Shown: positions 7,334 through 16,076, numbered from the stretch's first letter. The stretch: 30,117 bases of DNA from Sandaracinaceae bacterium (GCA_012514415.1 JAAZAH010000136.1:1-30117), one strand, 5' to 3'. A program made the numbers and translations. Notes: generated by a model not told the origin, from the sequence alone.

Positions 7334-8655
7334 TGATGCGGGCCAAAGGCCGCTGCCCCAGCTCCAACTTCGCTCGATGGGCACTCCTCGCCGCGCTCGG
7401 CGCGAGCGCATGGACCGAGGCTCCCAGCGCGCTGGCACAGCCCGAGATCCCCCCGCATGTCGCCGACGCGGGGCGGCGCGTGATCGAGATCGAGGCCGAA
7501 GCAGCTCAACTTCTGAGCACGAGCATTCGTCAAGAAGAGATGCGGAGCCGAACGTATGTTGAGGAGCGCATCGCTGAAGGCGAGATCCAGATGCAGCTCG
7601 GCGATCCGCTTCGCGCGAGCATCATCTTTACCGACCTCGTCGAGAACCACCCCAACCATCGCGCCGCACCCGACGCGCTCTATCTCCTCGCGGAGTCGCT
7701 CTATCAAGCGGGGGATCTCTTCGGGGCGCGACGGAACTTCCGCGAACTCACGGCGAGGGCTGAGCGAGATTCCGCCTATCGAGCGCGCATTGATCAAGCC
7801 ATCGGGAGGCTCCTCGAAATTGCACTCCGCACCCGCGATTTCCGCGGCATCGAAGAGGAGATTGCGCGCCTCGATCGAAGCTCAGCGAGCGTTGTCGGAG
7901 GCTCCTCGACGTATTACCGCGGCCGCTACCTGTACGGGATCGCCGTCAACGAGGAGGTGCGCGATGGCGATCTGGTGCGGCGCCTCGATCGCGCGCGCCT
8001 TCGGGAAGCCGCGCGGGTGTTCGGCGAGATTCCGAGCGATAGCCGATGGTTCGCGCGAGCGCGATACCATCAAGGCAGCATCCATGTGCTCGAGGGCGAT
8101 TTGGACGCGGCGATCGCTCGATTTGAAGAGGCCGCGAGCGTGCGGCCTCAAGAGCTCGAAGAGAGACAAGCCGCCGAGCTCGCGCTCCTTGCCAAGGCGA
8201 GGATCCTCTACGAGCAGAGCCGACTCGAAGAGGCCATCGACGCCTATCAATCGATCCCGCGCAGCTCAATCCACTTTCCGAAGGCGCTTTATGAGATCGC
8301 GTGGGTGTTCATCCAGGCCGGGGATTCGGTCGAGGCAGAGCGCGCTCTCGAGGTGCTCGCCATGACGGATCCGGAAAATCCGATCCTAGCCGATGCGCAT
8401 GTCCTCCGTGGAAATCTCCTCCTTCGCAATCAAAATTTTCAAGAGGCCGATCGCGTTTTCGACGAGGTGCGGAATCGCTTCGCCCCCATCGTTCGTGAGC
8501 TCGATGAGATCTATCGGAAGCAGCGGGATCCGAGGGCGTTCTTCCGGCAGCTCGTAAGGCAGGGAGGGGGCTTCATCTCCTCGAATCGTTCTTGGGGCCG
8601 CATATCCGCCCGTGGATTCGAACCAACCGCGATTTCGAGCGCGCGCTCCGCGTGA
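7330..8655 (+). CDS. TPR periplasmic protein, N-terminal part of a frameshifted gene
   Basis: GTG at 7330 overlaps the previous stop; two ATG codons follow immediately. A signal peptide is present (ALLAALGASAWTEAPSALA/QPE). TPR-type helical pairs run from about residue 75 to 400 (EGEIQMQLGDPLRASIIF; ALYEIAWVFIQAGDSVEAER). The sequence reads as normal TPR until about codon 413 (RDPRAFFRQLVRQ), then changes to an unlikely tail ending at 8655. The next frame continues in a natural way (GLHLLESFLGPHIRPW). One missing G in the GGAGGGGG tract at 8563-8570 would restore a single protein of about 792 residues running to 9707. The gene is therefore probably one unit that is frameshifted here by real mutation or sequence error. 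It is likely a structural periplasmic or outer-membrane-associated scaffold. Confidence 0.75.
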   Translation: MMMRAKGRCPSSNFARWALLAALGASAWTEAPSALAQPEIPPHVADAGRRVIEIEAEAAQLLSTSIRQEEMRSRTYVEERIAEGEIQMQLGDPLRASIIFTDLVENHPNHRAAPDALYLLAESLYQAGDLFGARRNFRELTARAERDSAYRARIDQAIGRLLEIALRTRDFRGIEEEIARLDRSSASVVGGSSTYYRGRYLYGIAVNEEVRDGDLVRRLDRARLREAARVFGEIPSDSRWFARARYHQGSIHVLEGDLDAAIARFEEAASVRPQELEERQAAELALLAKARILYEQSRLEEAIDAYQSIPRSSIHFPKALYEIAWVFIQAGDSVEAERALEVLAMTDPENPILADAHVLRGNLLLRNQNFQEADRVFDEVRNRFAPIVRELDEIYRKQRDPRAFFRQLVRQGGGFISSNRSWGRISARGFEPTAISSARSA

Positions 8656-9707
8656 TGAACGATCTCATCGAAGCGCGAAAATACGCGAAGGAAGCGATGC
8701 ATCTTGCCGCCCGTATCGAGGGCATTCTCGACGGGGCGCGTCCGATCGCCATCTTTGGCGATCTTCGCGCGGCAAGTGAGCGGACTTCGATCCTCCGAGC
8801 GAAACTCGTTCGTGTGAAGGGAGCGCTGCTCGAGCGCGAAGAGGCAATTCACGGAGACATGAGCTCCGAGGTCCTCGAGTTCCGCTCGAAGCGCCGTGAG
8901 CTCGAGGCGATGCTTGGCGATGCGCCTTCGGAGGAGCGCGAGTACAACCTTAGGCGCGAGGGGGCACTGCGGGAGATCGAGTCCTTCCGTGCGGAGATTC
9001 AGAAGCTCGAGATCGAGCTCATGGGGAATGAAGCTCGGATCGCCGCGATGGAACATTTCATGGCGGCAGGCGATCTCGACGCAGCCTCGCGCGAGAGCGT
9101 CTCCAACGAGGTGGAAAACCACCGTGCTGCCGCGACGCTTTTTCGGGAGATGCTCGAATCCTTCCGTGGGGAGCTCGACATCTTGCGCCTTCAAGTGGGC
9201 CTCGGCGATCAGAGCCTCGAGCGAGAAGAGGATCTGCGCCGCGAATACCTCGAGGTGGCGAATCGCGAGCGCGAGCTCTTGGGCAGAGGCGGACGCGACG
9301 GCGTCGACGCGCTCTTCATTCGGATGGCGCGTATCGAGGAGGCGCTCAACGAACGCGAGGATGCGATGGAGCGGATCGCCGAGCAGCGCGTTCAGAAGAT
9401 CCGCGAGGTTCTCGAAGAAGAGCGCGCGAAGCTCGACACGCTCTCAACATCCCTGGAACAACTCGCGGAGGAAGCCGAGATCGCCGTCGCCGAGGTCGCC
9501 CACGATAACTTTTTGCTCATCCGCGATCATTTCGAAGAGCTCGTGATCCGGGCCGATGTCGGAAAGCTCGACATCGCGTGGGCGATCCGAAACCAGCATC
9601 GGGATCGCCTCGAGCAGCTGACGAACGATCGCCGGCTGGAGCTGCTTCGACTCGACAATGAATTCAACGAGGTCATGATGGACGAGACCGGGGAGGGTTC
9701 GCGATGA
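8592..9707 (+). CDS. C-terminal part of the frameshifted TPR/coiled-coil protein
   Basis: The open frame can start at TTG 8592, but there is no ribosome-binding site and the frame already reads sensibly from about 8571. It is best taken as the continuation of the 7330 gene. The 371 residues are almost entirely charged alpha helix with long coiled coils (EFRSKRRELEAMLGDAPSEE; IEEALNEREDAMERIAEQR) and no TPR signature, so the intact protein would be TPR at the N-terminus and coiled coil at the C-terminus. The C-terminus (NQHRDRLEQLTNDRRLELLR) looks intact. The stop overlaps the ATG of the next gene (ATGA at 9704-9707). If the split were real, the fragment would lack a signal peptide and could not reach the periplasm. 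Confidence 0.72.
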   Translation: MGPHIRPWIRTNRDFERALRVMNDLIEARKYAKEAMHLAARIEGILDGARPIAIFGDLRAASERTSILRAKLVRVKGALLEREEAIHGDMSSEVLEFRSKRRELEAMLGDAPSEEREYNLRREGALREIESFRAEIQKLEIELMGNEARIAAMEHFMAAGDLDAASRESVSNEVENHRAAATLFREMLESFRGELDILRLQVGLGDQSLEREEDLRREYLEVANRERELLGRGGRDGVDALFIRMARIEEALNEREDAMERIAEQRVQKIREVLEEERAKLDTLSTSLEQLAEEAEIAVAEVAHDNFLLIRDHFEELVIRADVGKLDIAWAIRNQHRDRLEQLTNDRRLELLRLDNEFNEVMMDETGEGSR

Positions 9708-12700
9708 AGGCGCTCCTCCGGCTACGACTCCTCGGACTGAGTTCGGTCCTCTCGCTCGTTTTCCTCATCGGCTTGGGGTGGACAGCGACGCTTCAGGCTC
9801 AAAGCGATGGAAGCGGCCAAGACGAAAACGGGGATTCGTCGCTACCGATCATCGAGCTTATCGAGGAAGGAGAACGTCCGCCTTCGAGCGAGCCGTCTTC
9901 GGGCGGCGATCGCGCACCGGAGCATCGCGGCCCGGCTCCGATCGAGGAGCACCCTGCGGTCGAAGAGTCGCCATGGGCTTCGGTCTCAGAGCTCGAGCTC
10001 CCGAGCTTTCTTCAAATCACCAAACGACCTCGCCAAGACGATCGGCCGCCGCCTTCTCCGGAAATGGTCGAGGCGCTGCGCCTTCTTGAGCACGAGGTCA
10101 ACAACTACGAGCGAGCCGGGGCGAGCTATCGCGATCTCGTCACCTCGATTCTGAAGCGCGACTATCTCCGGCAGAGACGAACGAGGAGCCTTTATTACGG
10201 AAAGCGGATCGACGCGGAATCGGAGCGCCTCGCCGAAGCGAGGGAGTCGGCCATTCGCGAGTTCGAGCGCTTCATCAAGCGCTATCCCGACTCGGACGAA
10301 TACACGGCGGATGCGATGTTCCGCCTCGGCGAGCTCTATTTCGAGCGCGCGAAGTACAACGCCCAGAAGCGGGTCGATGAGATCCAGGAGGCGCTCGATC
10401 GCGGTGAGGATCCCGGCGACCAGAGCGATGCCGATCCCGATCTCATGCCCGTCGTCGAGCTCTATCAGAGGCTGCTCAGGCAATATCCTGACTATGAACG
10501 GGTCGACGGTGTCTATTATCTGATCGGCTATTGCCTCAATGAGATGGCCCGGATGCGTGAGGCGCTCGAAGCGTGGCTCGCCCTTGTTTGTGCCAATGAG
10601 TTCAAGTATCCGAATCCGCCTCCCGAGCCGCTCCCCGGGGAAGAACGACCCTATGTTCCGCGCCATCCCGCGCTCCATCTCAACGAGACGATGCCTCGGA
10701 TGGGCCGAGAACTCATCGATCGCTACAAGGGATGTGAGCCCGTCCGGGAGGATGCGCGCTTTGTAACCGAGACGTGGTTCCGAATCGGCGAATACCACTT
10801 CGACGATTATATCGATCTGAACAGTCTGAGTTTCGCCTACAGCGCCTATCAGCAAATTCTCCGCTGGCCGGACGATCAGAACTACAACCTCGCACTTTAT
10901 AAGATTGCGTGGACTTTCTATCGCGGCGGTCAGTACGAAAAATCCATCGAGTATTTCGCCAAGCTCATCGATTGGTCGGATGAGCGGCAGCGACTTACTG
11001 GACGCGAGGGCTCGATGCTCCGCCCCGAGGCGATGGAATATATCGGGCTTTCATTCGCGTACGACGATTGGAATGAAAACCAAATCCCCGACGAGCGCGA
11101 AGGGCTGCCTTCGGGGCTTCAGCGCATTCAGGATCCTCGACTTTTGCCGCAGGACCGGCCGTGGACGCCCGAGGCGTACTTCCGGTTGGGTGATGTCTAT
11201 TTCAACGATGCGCTTTTCCTTCGCGCGGTCGATGTCTGGCGTGTCGCACTAAGAAAATGGCCGAATCACCTTCAGGTCCCGCACTATCTCGACCGCATCG
11301 CTGAGGCGTACCGCGAAGAGCATGAGTTCGAAGAGGAGATGAAGGTCCTTGCCGAGCTCTCCTCGTACGTCCAGGGCAGCGATTGGTGGAATGCGAATCT
11401 AGAACACCCGAAGGAGCTCCGGGAAGCCGAACAGCTCGCGGAGAACGCGCTCATCCGGACGGCGGTTCACCAGCACATCCAAGCGCAGCGCCTCCGCGGC
11501 GAATGCATCGAGTTCGAGGACATCGCCAAGTGTCTCGACGCCAAGGCGTATTACGAGCGGGCGGCCGATGGGTATCGCGCCTACCTCATCCGCTATCCGA
11601 ATCACCTCGAGGCCTACGAACTTCATCTTAACCTTGCGGACGCGCTTTTTTGGTCCGAGCGCTACGAGGAGGCGGCGGCCGAATACGCGGCGGTTCGAGA
11701 TTCGAATCTCGACGATCGCTACCTCAGCGAGGCCGCGAGGATGGTGGTCGAATCGCTGAAACGACTCCTCGAGCGTGCCGAGGAAGAGGGAAGGGTGATT
11801 CGCCGCGACGAACCTCCGCCGCCCGAAGGAAGTCCTCCGCGGGTGAGTCCGGTCGATATGCCGCTGCTCGTTCAACGCCTCGCGCAGGCGCATGAGATGT
11901 ATCTCGCACGGGTCGAGCCTTCGCAGGATACGGAGCAGCTCCGCGGAGTCTACGACTACAACAACGCCATCTTGCTCTACCTGTACGGATATTGGGATCA
12001 TAGCCGCGCGCGACTTCTTCGGATTTTCAACGAGCGCTGCGAAGGCCCTCAAGCAGACGATACCGGACGCGTCGCTTGGGAGAGCCTCACGCATATGGCG
12101 ATTCAGCTCGGCGATAATGATCAACTTGAGGAGCTCGCCTCGGCACTCGAAAAACGACAGTGCAGCTTCGGCGCATCGCCCGATGCCCCCATCGACTGCT
12201 CGCGTCCCGAATTCGCGGAGCAACCCCTTTGCCGTGCGAGCGGCATCCGCACCGCCATCGAATACCGCCGCGCGATCGAGCTCTATGAGCAGGCCGAGCT
12301 CTTGCCTCCAGGCGATGAGCGCACGCGCCTCTACGAGCGTTCGGCCACGCTCCTCGTTGCGGCGGTTAACCGCACGCCCGACAACCCTCAGGCGCCCATT
12401 GCGCTCGAGTTCGCAGCCTCGGCACTGGTTAAGACGCAGCGTTTCGAGTCGGCTTCGCGGCTCTATCAGCGCATCATCGATGAGGTGGCTCCGCGGAGAA
12501 GCGACGATCCAGACGAGCAGCGCACGCTCGACAACATCGTCTCGAATGCCTATTTCCAGCTTGCCGTGAGCGCGAACCGTTTCTTCGATTTCGATCGCGC
12601 CATCACCAACTACGGCATCCTCGCCGACTCACCGCGTTTTGCGAACTCGACCGATCCGCGCATCATCACGCGCCGCGCCGATGCGTTGGTCAATACGGCG

Positions 12701-12913
12701 ATCATCCTCGAGCAACTTGGCCGCAACCGCGAGGCGCGAACGTACTATCAACGAGTCCATCGAGAGGTCACCGATCCCGAAACGCGAAGACTAGCGCTCT
12801 ACCGCATTGCGGAGATCACCTATGAGGAATCGTCGGGCGGCACCGCGGCATCCGTGCGATGCGCGATTTCATCAACGAATACCGAAACGATCCCTCGGCG
12901 GCCGAGCTTGTGA
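9704..12913 (+). CDS. Giant TPR envelope protein, N-terminal part of a frameshifted gene (GltD-like)
   Basis: A 1069-residue frame starting at ATG 9704. The N-terminus is a signal peptide or anchor (LSSVLSLVFLIGLGWTATLQA/QSD), then an acidic, proline-rich linker to about residue 110. Many TPR units follow (AIREFERFIKRYPDSDEYTA; AYRAYLIRYPNHLEAYELHL; ASRLYQRIIDEVAPRR). Cysteine pairs occur around residues 290-340 and 815-835. Reading is natural up to RIAEITYEESS (near 12833), then becomes unrelated (AASVRCAISSTNTETIPRRP). The adjacent frame continues as HRGIRAMRDFINEYR, so one base appears lost at about 12834-12841. The intact protein would have about 1333 residues. By size, position and domain content it corresponds to the large TPR protein (GltD/AgnA type) placed before the TPR lipoprotein GltE/AglT in Myxococcus. 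This is inferred from architecture and gene order. Confidence 0.78.
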   Translation: MKALLRLRLLGLSSVLSLVFLIGLGWTATLQAQSDGSGQDENGDSSLPIIELIEEGERPPSSEPSSGGDRAPEHRGPAPIEEHPAVEESPWASVSELELPSFLQITKRPRQDDRPPPSPEMVEALRLLEHEVNNYERAGASYRDLVTSILKRDYLRQRRTRSLYYGKRIDAESERLAEARESAIREFERFIKRYPDSDEYTADAMFRLGELYFERAKYNAQKRVDEIQEALDRGEDPGDQSDADPDLMPVVELYQRLLRQYPDYERVDGVYYLIGYCLNEMARMREALEAWLALVCANEFKYPNPPPEPLPGEERPYVPRHPALHLNETMPRMGRELIDRYKGCEPVREDARFVTETWFRIGEYHFDDYIDLNSLSFAYSAYQQILRWPDDQNYNLALYKIAWTFYRGGQYEKSIEYFAKLIDWSDERQRLTGREGSMLRPEAMEYIGLSFAYDDWNENQIPDEREGLPSGLQRIQDPRLLPQDRPWTPEAYFRLGDVYFNDALFLRAVDVWRVALRKWPNHLQVPHYLDRIAEAYREEHEFEEEMKVLAELSSYVQGSDWWNANLEHPKELREAEQLAENALIRTAVHQHIQAQRLRGECIEFEDIAKCLDAKAYYERAADGYRAYLIRYPNHLEAYELHLNLADALFWSERYEEAAAEYAAVRDSNLDDRYLSEAARMVVESLKRLLERAEEEGRVIRRDEPPPPEGSPPRVSPVDMPLLVQRLAQAHEMYLARVEPSQDTEQLRGVYDYNNAILLYLYGYWDHSRARLLRIFNERCEGPQADDTGRVAWESLTHMAIQLGDNDQLEELASALEKRQCSFGASPDAPIDCSRPEFAEQPLCRASGIRTAIEYRRAIELYEQAELLPPGDERTRLYERSATLLVAAVNRTPDNPQAPIALEFAASALVKTQRFESASRLYQRIIDEVAPRRSDDPDEQRTLDNIVSNAYFQLAVSANRFFDFDRAITNYGILADSPRFANSTDPRIITRRADALVNTAIILEQLGRNREARTYYQRVHREVTDPETRRLALYRIAEITYEESSGGTAASVRCAISSTNTETIPRRPSL

Positions 12914-13704
12914 TCCGAGCGAACTTCCGAATCGCGGAGGCGTATGCCGCCATGCGTGCTTCGGCGACGCAGCGCCGCGATTATGAGGCGGCGCTTCGGG
13001 CGACGGTGAGCGCGTTCAATGAGTCGCGGCTTCCGCCGGGTTCGGTTGCAGCCGAATATGCGGCCGAGGCGCATTTCCGCTTGGTCGATGAGATCGAAGC
13101 GTTCGAGGCGACCAAGATCACGATGTCGACCCCGCGCACGCTCGAGGACTATGTCCGGGAGCTGCTCGCGCAGATCGAGCAGGCGGGGATGCGTGCGACG
13201 GCGCTCCGAGATGAGTACGAGCCCGTGCTCCGTTACAACCGCCCGGCGTGGATCATCGCGGCGTATGTGAGGCAGGGAAGGGTCTACGAGGCCCTTGTGC
13301 GTATGGTGCTCGAGCTCCCCTTCGTGACCCCCCAGGATCTCCAGGCCGAGATGCGGCGTCTCCCGCCCGAGGATCGCGAAGAGATCCGCTTTATGATCGA
13401 GGATCGCATCCGCCAAGTGCTCGACGCGCAAGTGCGGCCCTTTGAATGCCTCGCCGTCGTCCGTTACGCGCTCGCTTCGCGTGTCGCTCGCGCCACGAGC
13501 TTCGACAACGAGATCACTCGACTCGCCATCGATCGGCTCCAAGCTTATGGTGATGAGCGGATCGCCTCATGCATCGAGGATCATCAGCAAGTCGATCCGA
13601 CCTTCGAGTCGTACCGCGATGGCGAGTTCACGCGCGCCCCGCGCGGGCAGCTGCTCGAGCTTCCAGACGACGCGAAGAGCGCACCGCTCGAGGAGGTGAA
13701 GTGA
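12859..13704 (+). CDS. C-terminal part of the frameshifted giant TPR protein
   Basis: The 281-residue frame could begin at ATG 12859, but no ribosome-binding site is present and sensible sequence starts a little earlier (RGIRAMRDFINEYR). It continues the TPR pattern of the 9704 gene (FRIAEAYAAMRASATQRRDY) and then a helical domain with VRPFECLAVVRYALASRVAR. The stop is followed one base later by the ATG of the TPR lipoprotein, and GGAGGTGA within this gene's last codons serves as that gene's ribosome-binding site. It lacks a signal peptide of its own, which supports its being the end of the upstream protein. Confidence 0.72.
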   Translation: MRDFINEYRNDPSAAELVIRANFRIAEAYAAMRASATQRRDYEAALRATVSAFNESRLPPGSVAAEYAAEAHFRLVDEIEAFEATKITMSTPRTLEDYVRELLAQIEQAGMRATALRDEYEPVLRYNRPAWIIAAYVRQGRVYEALVRMVLELPFVTPQDLQAEMRRLPPEDREEIRFMIEDRIRQVLDAQVRPFECLAVVRYALASRVARATSFDNEITRLAIDRLQAYGDERIASCIEDHQQVDPTFESYRDGEFTRAPRGQLLELPDDAKSAPLEEVK

Positions 13705-13705
13705 G

Positions 13706-15145
13706 ATGAGAGTGCTTCTTCTCCTGATGCTCCTCCTAGGACTGACCGCGTGCGGGAAGCGCCGTGGCGCCGATGAGCCGATTGAAGAGCCAAGCGCAGG
13801 CGGTGAGATCGTCGTTCCCGCGGCACCCTACGAGGGCCCCGAGCGTCCTGAAGAACTCGGTGATGAAGGCAAGGATGGGACGGGGGAAGGGAGCGACGTC
13901 GTGCCAGCGCCCGATCCGGACGAGTCTTCAGAAGAAGACGAGGACGAAGAGGAGATCGACGAAAACCCTTGGGGCGCGACACGCGAAGAGCAGTGCGCCC
14001 GGACGCCATGGCCCGAGCTTCGAGAGAGCACAAAACGCCACATCAACGAAGCCGTCGATTATGCACGTCGCGGCGCGCACGATGAGGCTCGAAGCGCGCT
14101 TCAGGATGCGCTCCGAGACGATCCGCGTGCCTATCCTGCGCTCTACAATCTCGGAGTGATTTCGGAGCGCGAAGGGCGGCGAGCGGAGGCCATGGAATAC
14201 TATCGCCGCGCGCTCGCCATCGTGAGCGATTATACGCCGGCTGTACGAGGTCTCGCGCTTGCGCATCTCGCCCAAGGCGCGCTCCCGGACGCTTATGCGC
14301 TCGTCGACCACCTCGCGCGCGAGCATCGCACCAACCTTGAGCTCCAAGCGCTCTTCGTCGAACTGCTTACTCGAAATAAGCGCTACGACGATGCGTGGTC
14401 CGTCGCGCGCCGCGCGCTCGAATGCGATGAGCGCCATGTCCCCACGCTCAAGGCGCTGATGGAGCTCAGCTTCGCACAAAAGCGCGAAGAGCTCGGCGAA
14501 TCCATCCTCCGCCAGGTGCTCGAGATCGCGCCCAATGACGCGGAGCTTCGCTTCGCTTATGGCGAGTTCCTCGAAAAGCAGCCCGGACGAACGCGCGAGG
14601 CGATCGCTGAATTTCGAAGGGCTGTCGAGTTGAGGCCGGATTATGCGGAGGCGCGAGTGGCGCTCGGCAGGCAGGAGCTCGGCGCTGGAAACTACAATGA
14701 CGCGATCGAACATCTCCGCGTGGCCGATCGCGTGCTCCCCAGCTCGACGCCGGTCCGGCTGATCCTCGCGGACGCCTATCGCGGAGCGGGCCGCTGGGAG
14801 GAGGCGAAATCCATCCTCGACGGCTTGCTCGCGAGCAACCCGAATCTCGCCGAGGCGCATTTCAATCTCGGCCTGATGTACCAGGCGCCGAATTTCAAAC
14901 TCGGCGATCTCGATGAGCTCGCGATCTTGAACCTCGCGCGAAAGGCGTTCACGACCTATCGCGATTTGATGGGTTCGCGCATCGCGCGCGACGATCCTTC
15001 GGCGGAATATCTCGCAGCGCTCGGCCGGCGCATCCAGCGCATCGAGGATGCGCGGCGCAGGGAAGAGGAAGAGGCGCGCCGCCGCGAGGCGGGAGAGGAC
15101 GCCGAGGAGGAAGAAGATGAGGATGAGATTTTCTTCTTTGATTAG
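13706..15145 (+). CDS. TPR lipoprotein, GltE/AglT-like
   Basis: A 479-residue protein with a lipoprotein signal (MRVLLLLMLLLGLTAC, lipidated Cys16; residue 17 is Gly, so outer-membrane sorting is expected). An acidic, proline-rich linker follows to about residue 95. Then come at least six TPR units: PALYNLGVISEREGRRAEAM, then ALECDERHVPTLKALMELSF, FRRAVELRPDYAEARVALGR, and FNLGLMY near residue 390. The tail is a charged helix ending EDEIFFFD. In Myxococcus a TPR outer-membrane lipoprotein of this kind (GltE/AglT) follows the large TPR protein and is needed for gliding; equivalence here rests on architecture and order. A strong GGAGGTGA lies upstream. The gene's end overlaps the next gene by 29 bases. 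Confidence 0.82.
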   Translation: MRVLLLLMLLLGLTACGKRRGADEPIEEPSAGGEIVVPAAPYEGPERPEELGDEGKDGTGEGSDVVPAPDPDESSEEDEDEEEIDENPWGATREEQCARTPWPELRESTKRHINEAVDYARRGAHDEARSALQDALRDDPRAYPALYNLGVISEREGRRAEAMEYYRRALAIVSDYTPAVRGLALAHLAQGALPDAYALVDHLAREHRTNLELQALFVELLTRNKRYDDAWSVARRALECDERHVPTLKALMELSFAQKREELGESILRQVLEIAPNDAELRFAYGEFLEKQPGRTREAIAEFRRAVELRPDYAEARVALGRQELGAGNYNDAIEHLRVADRVLPSSTPVRLILADAYRGAGRWEEAKSILDGLLASNPNLAEAHFNLGLMYQAPNFKLGDLDELAILNLARKAFTTYRDLMGSRIARDDPSAEYLAALGRRIQRIEDARRREEEEARRREAGEDAEEEEDEDEIFFFD

Positions 15146-15386
15146 ATCGGCGGCGTTCGCGCTTTGGATGGCCGCGCTCTTTGGCCTCGTTCCCCCCTCG
15201 AGCGAGGCACAAGAGCAGCGGCGGCCGCAGGTGATCGAGCTCGACGATGTCGTCATCAAGGGTGATCTTCAGACACCCACAGCCTTCTATATCCTCCAGC
15301 ATTCAAACCTCGGTTATGAGGTGATGGAGCTCAGGACGAGCTTTCTCGAAGAGATCGTCCGCGCGCTTGATGAGGAGCCTTTTTGA
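15117..15386 (+). CDS. Small secreted protein of the Glt-like cluster
   Basis: The start at ATG 15117 is preceded by GAGGAGG (15104-15110) at 6 bases, which decides it over an earlier in-frame ATG at 15048; an ATG at 15123 is a minor alternative. The 89-residue product has a signal peptide (SLIRSAAFALWMAALFGLV, probable cut SEA/QEQ at residue 31) and a 58-residue mature part. That mature part looks conserved and compact: RPQVIELDDVVIKGDLQTP, then AFYILQHSNLGYEV, then SFLEEIVRALDEEPF. I do not know its function. A small protein (GltF) occupies a comparable place in Myxococcus between gltE and gltG, but I cannot confirm homology. Both ends overlap neighbouring genes, so expression is tightly coupled. 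Confidence 0.75.
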   Translation: MRMRFSSLIRSAAFALWMAALFGLVPPSSEAQEQRRPQVIELDDVVIKGDLQTPTAFYILQHSNLGYEVMELRTSFLEEIVRALDEEPF

Positions 15387-16030
15387 TCGCGATTGTCGCG
15401 ATCTTTGCGGGCGGCACGATCGCCCTCGCAGCGTATGTGCTTCGCCTCATCCGAAGCGAGCTCTGGGCGGATGCGCTCGATTATCCGCGCTTTTTGCGAG
15501 CCGTCGAAAAGGATTTCGAGGATCCCCTGAAGATTGCTGAGCTAAGCCATGCCGACGCACGGCTCGCTCGAGATCTCGGCGAGGCACTCCAGGTCGAACG
15601 CGGCTCGCTCCTTGTCCGTGAGCGCGGTCTCGAGCGGCGCGCACGTTTTGAGTCTATCCTGAGCCGACTCAAGCTGATCGGAACGGGTGCGATGCTCCTC
15701 GGGCTTTTCGTCGCCCTCGCAGGCATCACGGGCATCTCTTCATCCGCGCCACAGCCCCTTGAGCGACTTGCCGATCCCTCGTTCTCTTCTGGGAAGATGG
15801 AGGTCGCGCTTTTTGCCCTACTCACGGGCTTTGGAGTCTCGCTTCTATCCCGGGTGAGCGCGCGGATGTTGCAGCGTCGCTTTTCAGCCGAGCTATCGGC
15901 GTACGCACAGCTGGTGAGCGTTTTTGAGCTCAAGGAGCTCGCGCTCGGTACGGAACACGGCGACGAAGAATCTCCGGACGCCGCCCGCTTCGATGAAGAG
16001 GCGGACCCTCCGCACGATGAAATTCCCTAA
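15383..16030 (+). CDS. Divergent ExbB/TolQ-like inner-membrane protein
   Basis: A TTG start at 15383 overlaps the preceding TGA by 3 bases. The 215-residue protein has three hydrophobic segments: about 2-22 (IAIVAIFAGGTIALAAYVL), 98-118 (LIGTGAMLLGLFVALAGITG) and 139-158 (MEVALFALLTGFGVSLLSRV). A cytoplasm-sized charged domain of about 75 residues lies between the first two. This is the ExbB/TolQ/MotA layout, and ALLTGFGVSLL resembles the third helix of ExbB (LLATAIGL). T148 may match the conserved threonine. E140 is near, but not at, the spacing of the ExbB proton-path glutamate. No ExbD/TolR partner is encoded in the window. It may energise or anchor the Glt-like complex, as AglR does in Myxococcus; the assignment is tentative. 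The acidic C-terminal tail is probably cytoplasmic. Confidence 0.6.
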   Translation: MIAIVAIFAGGTIALAAYVLRLIRSELWADALDYPRFLRAVEKDFEDPLKIAELSHADARLARDLGEALQVERGSLLVRERGLERRARFESILSRLKLIGTGAMLLGLFVALAGITGISSSAPQPLERLADPSFSSGKMEVALFALLTGFGVSLLSRVSARMLQRRFSAELSAYAQLVSVFELKELALGTEHGDEESPDAARFDEEADPPHDEIP

Positions 16031-16076
16031 GCCCTAAAATGATGATACTATCAACCCCCGCCGTTTCCTTTGATTC

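Noticed and set aside
8563..8571. Programmed -1 ribosomal frameshift joining the two halves of the TPR gene
   Set aside because: In the reading frame the site is not a standard X XXY YYZ heptamer, and slipped pairing in the P site would mismatch. A base loss in the G-run is simpler, though not excluded without protein data.
9986..10855. 289-residue minus-strand open frame under the giant TPR gene
   Set aside because: Antiparallel shadow caused by high GC and the codon pattern; no independent features.
12834..12841. Programmed frameshift in the giant TPR gene
   Set aside because: No slippery heptamer or downstream structure was evident; a one-base deletion explains the change.
13928..15259. 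443-residue open frame on the minus strand
   Set aside because: It is the complement of the TPR lipoprotein gene, which has a lipobox, TPR repeats and a strong ribosome-binding site. The minus frame has no signal or domain.
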